A stretch of DNA of 64,000 nt from Kutzneria kofuensis. GTDB taxonomy: Bacteria > Actinomycetota > Actinomycetes > Mycobacteriales > Pseudonocardiaceae. Location of the stretch: assembly GCF_014203355.1 (NCBI RefSeq), contig NZ_JACHIR010000001.1:6636038-6700037 (forward strand), in the 5' to 3' direction. Shown piece by piece: positions 24,516-32,333 of this stretch (position 1 is its first letter; each line of letters opens with the position of its first letter). The notes under the pieces are model-generated. The model was not told the origin of the DNA, searched no databases, and saw nothing but the letters and a program-made list of their open reading frames with translations. The translations under genes were made by a program, and so were the position numbers.

Positions 24516-24623
24516 CGCGGCGGTCGGGCCCGTGCGGACCGGCGTCCATCGGCCCGGAGATGCGGCCCCGAACGTCTGATGGCGGCCGGCTGATGCGTGT
24601 TTCTTCGAATCTGAGAGGTGTTC

Positions 24624-26069
24624 ATGCGAGACGAGAAGGTGCCGGTGTCAGGGGACGACGAGCTGGCTGAACTTGGTGTAGCGGCCGCGGCCGCCGCGAT
24701 CCGTGACGGCGATATCACGGCCGAGTCGTACTCCGCCGCACTTCTGCGGCGCGCGCGGAAATACTCCGACCTGAACTCCTTCATCACGATAGATGAATCC
24801 GCCGTGCTGACCGCGGCCCGGGAAGCGGACAAGGCGCGCGCCGCTGGTTCCAGGGCTCCCTTCCTCGGCGTGCCGATCGGGGTGAAGGACAGCTACGCGA
24901 CGCGTGGTCTTCGTACGACGCTCGGCGTGGAAACCCTGGGGAGTTTCGTGCCGGCCGACGACGCCGACGTTGTCGCCGCGCTCGAAGATGCCGGTGGGAT
25001 CGTCTTCGGCAAGAACAACCTCGTTGAAATGTCCTTCGGGCTCGCCGGGGACAACAGCCGCTACGGGCAGGTGAAGAATCCCTACGGCCGCGATCATGTG
25101 TCGGGGGGATCGTCGAGTGGCTCCGGAGCGTCTGTCGCTGCTCGGATCGTGCCTGCGGCATTGGGCGGTGACACGGTCGGCTCCATTCGGGTGCCCGCGT
25201 CTCTGTGTGGTGTGGTGGGTTTCAAGCCGACCACGGGACGATGGTCGGGTGGTGGCGTCGCGCCGATTTCGCACACGCTCGACACGACCGGCGTCCTGGC
25301 GCGCAGCGTCGAGGACTGCGCGCTGATCGATCGGATCGTCACGAAGGACGTGGCCGCTCCTCCTGGTCGTTCCGATCTGAAGGGAGCGAAGTTCGCCTAT
25401 GCTCCGAGGCAGTACATGGAGTTGATCGACCCCGAGGTGGAAGCGCACTTCAAGAACGCGCTCCGGCGCCTACGGGACGCCGGCGCCGAAGTTGTCGAAA
25501 TCGACCTCGGTGAGGACTTCTCGCTGATGGCGGATCGGCTGACGTGGAACATCTTCTTCCGTGAGACGATGGAATCGGTCTCGGAGTTTCTTCGCCGAAA
25601 CGATTTCCCGGTTTCCTTCGATGAGATTTACGACGGGCTCAAGCCGGAGCTCAGGGAAGTGTGGAGCCATCTCGTCCTGCCGAGCGGGCCGGGCTTTGCT
25701 TCTCGGGAGACCTACGAGGCGGCGCTGTCCGTCGATCGGCCGGAGCTGCAGCGCCGGCTCGGCGCCGTATTCACGCGCGCCGGCTTCGATGCGCTGCTCT
25801 TTCCGACGACGCCCTGCGTCGCCCCGCTGATCGACCATCGGTCGAAGTTCACCGTCGCGGGCGAAGAGGTCAACGACCTGTTTCTCGCGAAGAACACCGT
25901 TCCCACCAGCGGAGCCGGCCTGCCGGGCATCAGCATCCCCCTGGCACTGACCGGACACGGCCTGCCCGTCGGAATGGAGCTCGACGGCGCACACGGCCAT
26001 GACCGGGAACTCCTCGACCTGGCACGCCGAGTGGAGTCCGTTTTCGGCACGTTGCCCGCGCCCGTGTGA
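24624..26069 (+). CDS. Amidase-signature enzyme, indoleacetamide hydrolase-like
   Basis: 481 residues from ATG 24624, with GAGAGG 5 bases upstream. The Ser-cisSer-Lys triad is present: Lys in GVPIGVKDSY, cis-Ser in VSGGSSSGSGAS and the nucleophile Ser in LGGDTVGSIRVPAS. The GGDTVGSIR version, rather than the common GTDTGGSIR, is as I remember from indoleacetamide/mandelamide hydrolase-type proteins. It should hydrolyse a small amide to acid plus ammonia in the cytoplasm. Codon third positions are visibly less GC-rich (GTT, GAA, TTT, GAT, CGA frequent) than in neighbours, hinting at more recent acquisition. It is controlled, by inference, by the divergent TetR protein. Confidence 0.85.
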   Translation: MRDEKVPVSGDDELAELGVAAAAAAIRDGDITAESYSAALLRRARKYSDLNSFITIDESAVLTAAREADKARAAGSRAPFLGVPIGVKDSYATRGLRTTLGVETLGSFVPADDADVVAALEDAGGIVFGKNNLVEMSFGLAGDNSRYGQVKNPYGRDHVSGGSSSGSGASVAARIVPAALGGDTVGSIRVPASLCGVVGFKPTTGRWSGGGVAPISHTLDTTGVLARSVEDCALIDRIVTKDVAAPPGRSDLKGAKFAYAPRQYMELIDPEVEAHFKNALRRLRDAGAEVVEIDLGEDFSLMADRLTWNIFFRETMESVSEFLRRNDFPVSFDEIYDGLKPELREVWSHLVLPSGPGFASRETYEAALSVDRPELQRRLGAVFTRAGFDALLFPTTPCVAPLIDHRSKFTVAGEEVNDLFLAKNTVPTSGAGLPGISIPLALTGHGLPVGMELDGAHGHDRELLDLARRVESVFGTLPAPV

Positions 26070-26139
26070 AGAACCCGACTGGTGCTGTCCTGGTGGGCGG
26101 TGCCGGACCGCTGCGCGGCGCGCCGTTCCCGCGGGTCGC

Positions 26140-27057
26140 TCAAGCGGTGCCGACGATCGCGCAGCCGATGGCCAGCTCCGTCGCCGGGTCGCAGCCGATC
26201 AGCTCCTCGACGAGCTCGTCCCGGATCGCGGCGGTGAACGTGGTCCGCAGGCCCAGGGCGGTCGCGGCCAGCGAGAGCGTCTGGTTCGTGTGGCCGGCGT
26301 CGAGCTGCAGCATGCGATAGGCCCGCGGCGAGTCCTGGTCCCGTACGACGCTCGTGTAGAACACGGCCAGGCCGGCGCCGGTGACCCATGGCTGGTCGCC
26401 GCAGGCCGCGACCAGTTCCGCGTCGGAGACGGCGTCGCCGACCAGGGCGAGCTCGTGCCGGCGGCTGTCGTAGTGGTAGACGCCGGGCTTGACGCCCTCG
26501 ACGTCCCGGATGGCCGGGTACAGCTCGGTCGAATTGACGGCACTCACCTGCAGCAGCGCGCCGAGCGCGGTCAGCGGCACCGGGCCGCCGCCGAACTCCC
26601 GGTGGTCACGGCGAAGGTGGAGCACGTCGAGCAGATCCCGGTGCTGCCACTGGGCCTGCTCCGCCGACGGCAGCGGAATCCGTTCCGTGTCAGGGAAAGC
26701 GCTGAGCGGCTCGGTCGGCTCGTCGGGGGTGGGGAAGCGGGTGCCGCGGGTGGTCCGGGTCGAGTAGTGGTACGCCCGCGCGACCGGACCCCAGCTGCCC
26801 CAGGCGTGCAGCACCGCCTGCTCCTGGGCGTCCCGCTGTGAGCCCTCGGCGACCAGGACGTCGTTGGCCAGCAGGGCCTCGACGACGGCCCGGTGCCGCT
26901 CCGGCACCGAGTCGCGGTCGCGCCAGCGGATGAACCAGCGCAGCACCTCGTCGGTGTCGGTGCCCAGCACGACCTGCCGGTGGTCCAGGTAGTCGTCCCA
27001 GACGACCTGGCCGTCGACGGCGAACACCCCGCCGCACGCGGAGATCCGCAGCCGCAT
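26140..27057 (-). CDS. SagB/ThcOx-type FMN dehydrogenase
   Basis: 305 residues in two parts. Residues 1-100 form an N-terminal helical domain (TDEVLRWFIRW, VVEALLANDVLVAEG) as in dehydrogenases of thiazole/oxazole peptide pathways. Residues 130-305 are a nitroreductase-fold FMN domain: RRDHREFGGGPVPLTALGALL, GVKPGVYHYDSRRHEL, MLQLDAGHTNQTLSLAATALGL and IAIGCAIVG-like end. SagB-type enzymes oxidise azolines to azoles in RiPP precursors, but related ones act elsewhere. No cyclodehydratase (YcaO) is in the window. It has no ribosome-binding site of its own; its ATG overlaps the stop of the 15-codon ORF upstream. Confidence 0.85.
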   Translation of the reverse strand: MRLRISACGGVFAVDGQVVWDDYLDHRQVVLGTDTDEVLRWFIRWRDRDSVPERHRAVVEALLANDVLVAEGSQRDAQEQAVLHAWGSWGPVARAYHYSTRTTRGTRFPTPDEPTEPLSAFPDTERIPLPSAEQAQWQHRDLLDVLHLRRDHREFGGGPVPLTALGALLQVSAVNSTELYPAIRDVEGVKPGVYHYDSRRHELALVGDAVSDAELVAACGDQPWVTGAGLAVFYTSVVRDQDSPRAYRMLQLDAGHTNQTLSLAATALGLRTTFTAAIRDELVEELIGCDPATELAIGCAIVGTA

Positions 27058-27104
27058 CAGGCCGCGCCGGGCAACACGGCGCCGGTGTCCACAATCTCGT
27101 CCAT
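27057..27104 (-). CDS. 15-residue ORF coupled to the SagB-type gene, candidate peptide precursor
   Basis: ATG at 27104 opens MDEIVDTGAVLPGAA, ending in a TGA that overlaps the SagB-type ATG (TGATG). The frame upstream is open and reads LDDDNLTD before the ATG but offers no alternative standard start. The dehydrogenase lacks a ribosome-binding site, so translation of this ORF would explain its expression by coupling. No strong ribosome-binding site precedes the ORF itself. It could be a very short RiPP-type substrate or only a coupling leader; both are hypotheses. Confidence 0.35.
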   Translation of the reverse strand: MDEIVDTGAVLPGAA

Positions 27105-27165
27105 GTCCGTCAGGTTATCGTCGTCTAACCGGGGCGGACCAAATCGGGGCCGCCCGCGACCTGGA

Positions 27166-28896
27166 TCAACTGCCCGTTCGGCCGTACGCGCGGGCCTGGA
27201 TCCGGTACAGCCGAGCGTACCGGCCGCCGGCGGCCATCAACTCGGCGTGCGAACCGCGTTCGACCAGCCGGCTGCCGTCCAGCACGAGGATCAGGTCGGC
27301 CATCCGCACCGTGGCGAACCGGTGTGAGACCAGCACCGTGACGCCCCGGCCGGCGGCGTCGGCGGAGCGGTCGAACAGCGCGTCCTCGGTGGCGGCGTCG
27401 AGCGCCGACGTCGGCTCGTCCAGCACGAGCAGCAGCGGGTCGGGGCGCATGAAGCCGCGGGCGAGCGCCACCTTCTGCCACTGGCCGTGCGAGAGGTCGA
27501 CGCCGTTCTCCCAGGTCACGCCCAGTTGCGTGGTCAGCTCCGGCACCGCGTCGCCCGCACCGGCCCGGCTGACGGCGGTGTGAAGTGCGACAGGATCATC
27601 GATGTGCGGCAGGTCTCCGACGCCGATCGACTCGCCGGCGGTGTACTCGAACGGGAAGAAGTCCTGGAAAGCGCCGGAAACGCGGTCCCGCCACCGGGCC
27701 GGGTCGATCGTCGCGAGGTCGACGCCGTCCACCAGGATGCGGCCGGTCGTCGGTTGGTAGAGCCGGCAGAGCAGCTTGACGAGCGTGGACTTGCCGGCGC
27801 CGTTCTCGCCGACGATGGCGACGGTTGTGCCGGCGGGGAGCGTGACCGTGATGTCGTCGAGGACGTTCCTGTCGGTGCCGGGGTAGCGGAACGAGACGGT
27901 GTCGAGGCTGATGCCGTGTCGCAGGGTTCGTGGCGGTTGCCCGGTCGCGCTGTGGGTTTGGGCGACGGCGTAGTCCTCCAGCCAAGCCAGGCGGCGCGAG
28001 ACGTCGAGCCAGATCGTGCGGAAGAAGTGGGTTTGCTGCACCGTGTTCGCCACGTACTGGGCGAGCCGGCCGCCGGCGGCGAGCACGAGCAGCAGCGTCG
28101 TCGGTCGGTGCACGGCCGAGACGATGGCGGCCAGGAAGGCGACGCCGAACAGGGCGTGCGCGCCGGCCTGCCACCAGGCCGTCTGCCAGCGGGCTCTGGA
28201 CAGCTTGCGATGCCGCTCTCGCCATGCCTGCCGGCGGGTGGTCCTGATCTTGTCCTGGACGCCGAAGACGCGGATCTCCTTGGCCGGGCCGGGAGTCGTG
28301 CCGAGCTCGAACATGTGCTTGGCCAGGCGGTCGTGCTGCGCGCCGGCCTCCTCGGCCCGTCGCTCGGCGTCGGCGCGCCAGGTCGAGACCAGCACCGCCG
28401 GCACCGCGACGACGCCGAGCAGCCCGAACCAGGGGTTCGCGGCCACCAGCAGGCCGACCGTGATCACCAACCGGGCGAGAGCGCCCAACGTGGAGAAGAG
28501 TTGTTGGTACAGCTCGCTCAGCGCCCCGGCGTGGTCGCGGAGCACCGAGATCCGGTCCATGACCTCGGGGCGCTCGTGGTGCTCCATGGTCGTGATCTCG
28601 GATTGCAGGCGGGCGACGTGTTCCTCGACGACGATCGCCGCCCGGTCGGCGAAGCGGCGGTTCGCCCGGTCGCTGACGGTGGCGAGCAGCCACCCGCCGA
28701 TCGCCAGCACGGCCAGGAGCGTGGCGGCCAGTGCGATGTTCGTGGCGAGGAGCGAGAAAGCCAGTGCCAGCAAGGCATCCGGGATCGCGGCTCCGACCGT
28801 CGTCAGGAAGGCCACGGCGATCAGCGTCGGGCCGGCGCGGTAGCCGAGTCTCAGGGAACGGACCAGAGAGGGCAGCCAGCCGGGCAGTTCAGTCAT
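27166..28896 (-). CDS. ABC exporter half-transporter (membrane domain + ATPase), second of a pair
   Basis: 576 residues: six membrane helices in residues 1-300, then an ATPase with Walker A GENGAGKST, Walker B LLLVLDEPTSALD and H-loop LVSHRFATV. The signature is LSHGQ instead of LSGGQ, a substitution found in one subunit of some heterodimeric exporters. It overlaps the partner gene by 8 bases and probably forms a heterodimer with it. Position and type suggest export of the product made by the flanking SagB-type and thioester-reductase-like enzymes. Confidence 0.9.
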   Translation of the reverse strand: MTELPGWLPSLVRSLRLGYRAGPTLIAVAFLTTVGAAIPDALLALAFSLLATNIALAATLLAVLAIGGWLLATVSDRANRRFADRAAIVVEEHVARLQSEITTMEHHERPEVMDRISVLRDHAGALSELYQQLFSTLGALARLVITVGLLVAANPWFGLLGVVAVPAVLVSTWRADAERRAEEAGAQHDRLAKHMFELGTTPGPAKEIRVFGVQDKIRTTRRQAWRERHRKLSRARWQTAWWQAGAHALFGVAFLAAIVSAVHRPTTLLLVLAAGGRLAQYVANTVQQTHFFRTIWLDVSRRLAWLEDYAVAQTHSATGQPPRTLRHGISLDTVSFRYPGTDRNVLDDITVTLPAGTTVAIVGENGAGKSTLVKLLCRLYQPTTGRILVDGVDLATIDPARWRDRVSGAFQDFFPFEYTAGESIGVGDLPHIDDPVALHTAVSRAGAGDAVPELTTQLGVTWENGVDLSHGQWQKVALARGFMRPDPLLLVLDEPTSALDAATEDALFDRSADAAGRGVTVLVSHRFATVRMADLILVLDGSRLVERGSHAELMAAGGRYARLYRIQARAYGRTGS

Positions 28897-30601
28897 TCCG
28901 GAACCTCGCCGCCTGCAGGTCGAACATCGTGCGGTACTTGCCGTTCGCGGCCATCAGCTCGTCGTGGGTGCCCAGCTCCGCCACCTTTCCGTTGTCCAGA
29001 ACACAGATCCGGTCGGCCTGCCGCACGGTGCCGAAGCGGTGCGACACCAGGATCGTCGTGCAGCCCCGGGTCTGTTCCAGGAACCGGGTGAAGGCCTCGG
29101 TCTCGCCCTTGATGTCCAGCTGCGCCGTCGGTTCGTCCAGCACGACGATGCCGGCGCCCTGTCTCACCGCGCAGAGCGCGCGGGCCAGCGCGATCCGCTG
29201 CCACTGGCCGCCGGAGAGGTCCGTTCCGTCGTCGTATCCCTTGGACAGCACCGTGTCCAGGCCGGTGAATTCCGCCTCGGTGGCGTTGAGCGAGGTTCGT
29301 ATGTCCTCTTCGGACGCTCCGGTCGGCGCGACGTTGTCCCTGAGCGGCAACTGGTAGCGGATGAAGTCCTGGAACACCGCCGTCACCTTGGAGCGCCAGT
29401 GGTCGAGGTCCAGGGTCTTCAGGTCGGCGCCGTCCGCCTCGACCGTGCCGCCGGTCGGGTCGTAGAGCCGGCAGATCAGCTTGACCAGCGTCGTCTTGCC
29501 GGCCCCGTTCAGGCCGACCACCGCCAGCGAGGTGCCGGCCGGGATCGTCAGGTCGAGGCCGTCCAGCACGGGCTTGTCGGCGTTGGGATAACTGAACCGG
29601 ACATTCCGGAACCGCAAGTCCGTGCCCGTGGGCATGCGGGAACCGGTTGGCAGGCCACCGACCTCGGCCATGCTCCTGTCCAGGCGCAGCGCCGCCCGAA
29701 CCGCCTCGATCGCCGGCGGGAGCGCCCAGTTCAGGCCGCCGAAGGCCAGTGCCGCCGTGCCGATCGCTGCCTGCGCGTAGGTGGCCTTCTGGCCCAGGCC
29801 GGTCGTGTCCATCGCCAGCGTCCAGAAGACCACGCCGTTCGCCGCCGTCAGCAGCGCGAGGGTCCAGCCGACGCCGCGTTGCCGCAGTTTCGTCGCCTGC
29901 CAGCGCAGGTCGACCAGCTTCCGTCTGTTGTGGACGAACTGCCGGACCGTCCAGTCGCTCAGGCCGAACAGCCGGATCTCCTTGCCCGCCGGCGGATCCA
30001 CCGCCAGCCGGTACGTGTATTCCGCGCGCCGCTGGGCGTACTGGACTTCTTCGGTGTCTCGGTGCCAGACGCCGGCATCCTTGAGCAGCCAGTGCGTCGC
30101 CAGCCAGGCGACGGCCAGCGTCGCGCCGGCCCACCAGTGGTACGTCGCCAGCAGGATCGCCTGGCCCGCGCCCGCCAGCGCCTCCACCAGGCTGCCCGCG
30201 ATCATGCCCATCGACAGCGCCAGCGGCGGCCCCGAGATGCCCAGGTCGAAGTCGCGGGCCACCGCCAGCTCGCCCGCCAGCGCCGTCGATTCCAGGTGCG
30301 CGATGCCCGCCGGTCCCGTCGCCGCCGTGATCAGCCGGTCCTGCAGGCGGGACGACAGGTGATCGCCCAGGTTCGTGCCGACCTGGGCGTGCAGAGGGGC
30401 AAGGATCTGCATCAGCAGGAACACCGTTGCCAGCCCGATCAGCGGTGTTGTCGGCTCTGTCGCGCTGATCAGCGCGCCGGTCGTGTACGCGAACGCCGCC
30501 GGCAGAATCGCCTGCGCCAGCAGCAGAATCCACCACGCCGCCGCCAGTCCGCGGTGCGCGCGCCACAGCGCCCGAATGAAGTCCCCCACGAGGCCGGGCA
30601 T
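28889..30601 (-). CDS. ABC exporter half-transporter, first of a pair
   Basis: 570 residues: six-helix membrane domain (residues 1-300), then an ATPase with Walker A GLNGAGKTT, signature LSGGQWQ, Walker B GIVVLDEPTAQLD and H-loop LVSHRFGTV, all canonical. No peptidase C39 domain is fused, so any leader peptide would have to be removed elsewhere. Its stop overlaps the start of the second exporter gene. A 104-bp palindromic repeat separates it from the upstream thioester-reductase-like gene and may attenuate transcription between them. Confidence 0.9.
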   Translation of the reverse strand: MPGLVGDFIRALWRAHRGLAAAWWILLLAQAILPAAFAYTTGALISATEPTTPLIGLATVFLLMQILAPLHAQVGTNLGDHLSSRLQDRLITAATGPAGIAHLESTALAGELAVARDFDLGISGPPLALSMGMIAGSLVEALAGAGQAILLATYHWWAGATLAVAWLATHWLLKDAGVWHRDTEEVQYAQRRAEYTYRLAVDPPAGKEIRLFGLSDWTVRQFVHNRRKLVDLRWQATKLRQRGVGWTLALLTAANGVVFWTLAMDTTGLGQKATYAQAAIGTAALAFGGLNWALPPAIEAVRAALRLDRSMAEVGGLPTGSRMPTGTDLRFRNVRFSYPNADKPVLDGLDLTIPAGTSLAVVGLNGAGKTTLVKLICRLYDPTGGTVEADGADLKTLDLDHWRSKVTAVFQDFIRYQLPLRDNVAPTGASEEDIRTSLNATEAEFTGLDTVLSKGYDDGTDLSGGQWQRIALARALCAVRQGAGIVVLDEPTAQLDIKGETEAFTRFLEQTRGCTTILVSHRFGTVRQADRICVLDNGKVAELGTHDELMAANGKYRTMFDLQAARFRND

Positions 30602-30641
30602 TCAACACCCGTAACCCAACGCCGCGCAACCGAATTCCGGC

Positions 30642-30745
30642 GAGTCACGCTCTGGGGCACACCGAATGCCGGTTTCAGGCAGAACTGAGCCCCGAGGCTC
30701 AGTTCTGCCTGATTCCTACATTCGGGGTGCCTGAGAGCGTGACTC
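30642..30745. repeat. 104-bp nested palindromic element, copy 2
   Basis: The same length and plan as copy 1. Outer arms start GAGTCACGCTCT and end AGAGCGTGACTC; an inner perfect 15-base stem AGGCAGAACTGAGCC / GGCTCAGTTCTGCCT with loop CCGA lies at 30677-30710. The GGGG/CAGG variants of the two outer arms are swapped relative to copy 1, so one copy is roughly inverted relative to the other. It ends 8 bases before the stop of the minus-strand SDR gene. Confidence 0.85.
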
Positions 30746-30753
30746 GCGGGGGT

Positions 30754-31872
30754 CTACCGGCTCAGGGAGGGGACGGTTCGGAGCGAGGTGGCGTGGGTCT
30801 GGTACCAGACTTGGAACTCCCGCAGGACCGCCAGGTCCAGGTGCCAGGAGGACACCGCGGGAGCCGGCACGGCGGCGAGCAGGCGGGTGCGGTCGAAGGT
30901 CTTGGCGCCGGTGAGGTACGAGCGGAAGAAGTCGATCTTGCGATCGAATTCGCGGTCGGCGGGGGCGAAGCCGGCGTCGGAATAGGTGTAGTGCGGCCGG
31001 GGCAGGCCGGCGACGTCGAACATGAGGTCCAGGCCGTCGCCGAGGCGGATGCCGGTGGGATGGGTCAGGTGGAACACGCCGGCATGGCCGGAGCGGCTGA
31101 GGGAGACGGCGTCGGCGGCGACAAGGTCGACGGGAGCGAGGTCGACGGGCGTGGCGCGGTCGGCCCGAAGGCGGAGCGGCCGGGTCCGCACGGCGGGATC
31201 GCCGAGCATGGACAGCATCCGCTCGACCTGCACGAGCTGGCGGTGAATGCCGTACATGCCGGAATGGCCGCCGACCAGGGCATGGGTGACGCTGTGCCCG
31301 ATGACGATGCCGGGCCGCAGAATTCGCTTCACCAAGCCGTCGGCCGCCAGGACCACCCACTCGGCGGCGATCTTGCTTTCCTCGTAACGGTTGTTGTGCA
31401 GCGGATCGGTGACCGCCCGCTCACGCACCGTCCCATAGCGACGGCCGGCGACGTAGGCGGTGCTGAAGTGGTTGAAGGACAGGCATCCGAGCGTGGTCGC
31501 CAGGTCGACGGCGTGCCGCGTGCCGAGCACATTGGTGCGCTGCAAACCTTCCCAGTGCCGTTCCTCGTACCGCTGGTCGGCGGCGCAGTGCCAGAACTCG
31601 GTCGCGCCGGCGGGAAAACGGGCGGGATCGACGCCGCAGAGCGGGAGATCGACGTCGGCCGCGACAGCGACGCAGCGGTGCCGGATGTCGGCGTCGAACG
31701 CCTCGCCGTGACCGAACGCGCGCGCGGCGGCGCCGAGAGCGGCGGTCAACCGGGTCGAAGCGTCGGAACGGCCGGGGCGGACGAGGCACGCGACGTCGGC
31801 GTCGGTGCGGCGCAGCAGCTCCAGCACGAGCGCGGAACCGACCAGGCCGGTTGCTCCGGTGACGACGTGCAC
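30754..31872 (-). CDS. Thioester-reductase-like extended SDR (male-sterility type)
   Basis: 372 residues from a GTG with GAGGAA 5' of it. The NAD(P) motif is VTGATGLVGSALV at the N-terminus, followed by an FWHCAADQRY segment, the catalytic Tyr and Lys in NNRYEESKIAAEW and RPGIVIG, as in free-standing relatives of the terminal thioester reductase (TD) domains that release peptides or polyketides as aldehydes/alcohols. It is the first gene of the minus-strand set with the two exporters and the SagB-type gene. The carrier-bound substrate is unknown; no NRPS or PKS is in the window. Confidence 0.8.
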   Translation of the reverse strand: MHVVTGATGLVGSALVLELLRRTDADVACLVRPGRSDASTRLTAALGAAARAFGHGEAFDADIRHRCVAVAADVDLPLCGVDPARFPAGATEFWHCAADQRYEERHWEGLQRTNVLGTRHAVDLATTLGCLSFNHFSTAYVAGRRYGTVRERAVTDPLHNNRYEESKIAAEWVVLAADGLVKRILRPGIVIGHSVTHALVGGHSGMYGIHRQLVQVERMLSMLGDPAVRTRPLRLRADRATPVDLAPVDLVAADAVSLSRSGHAGVFHLTHPTGIRLGDGLDLMFDVAGLPRPHYTYSDAGFAPADREFDRKIDFFRSYLTGAKTFDRTRLLAAVPAPAVSSWHLDLAVLREFQVWYQTHATSLRTVPSLSR

Positions 31873-32030
31873 GAAATTCCTCTTCCCTAACCCGCGGCGG
31901 TCCTTTCGATGCTAGCCAGCGGACGGGGCCGGATCAGCGCACGTTCGGGCCGACTTGCCCCTACAAAGGTGCCTTGTCCAGCCGGAACGTGTGCGCTCCG
32001 CCACAGTGTGGCCGGGCGTAGGCTGGCGCC

Positions 32031-32333
32031 ATGGCAGTCGTGAAGATCAACGCGGTCGAGGTGCCCGATGGCCAGGGCGAGGAACTGGAGAAGCGGTTCG
32101 CGGCCCGCGCCGGCGCGGTCGACTCCGAGCCCGGCTTCCTGGGCTTCGAGCTGCTCCGCCCGGTGGCCGGCGACAACCGCTACTTCGTCTACACCCGATG
32201 GGAGTCCGACGAGGCCTACCAGGCGTGGGCCGCGAAGGCCTTCGGCAACCACGGCGGCGGCCGGCCCGTGGGGACCGGCGCCAACCTGCTGGAGTTCGAG
32301 GTCGTGATCAGCGCGGGGCCGAAGCAGGCCTGA
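32031..32333 (+). CDS. Antibiotic-biosynthesis monooxygenase (ABM) domain protein
   Basis: A 100-residue single ABM/ferredoxin-like domain: VVKINAVEVPDGQGEELEKRF, GFLGFELLRPV and YFVYTRWESDEAYQAW. Members include heme-degrading IsdG/MhuD-type enzymes and cofactor-free quinone-forming monooxygenases. The Trp/His residues needed for heme degradation cannot be assigned with confidence. It converges with, and overlaps by 26 bases, the FAD monooxygenase gene. Confidence 0.85.
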   Translation: MAVVKINAVEVPDGQGEELEKRFAARAGAVDSEPGFLGFELLRPVAGDNRYFVYTRWESDEAYQAWAAKAFGNHGGGRPVGTGANLLEFEVVISAGPKQA

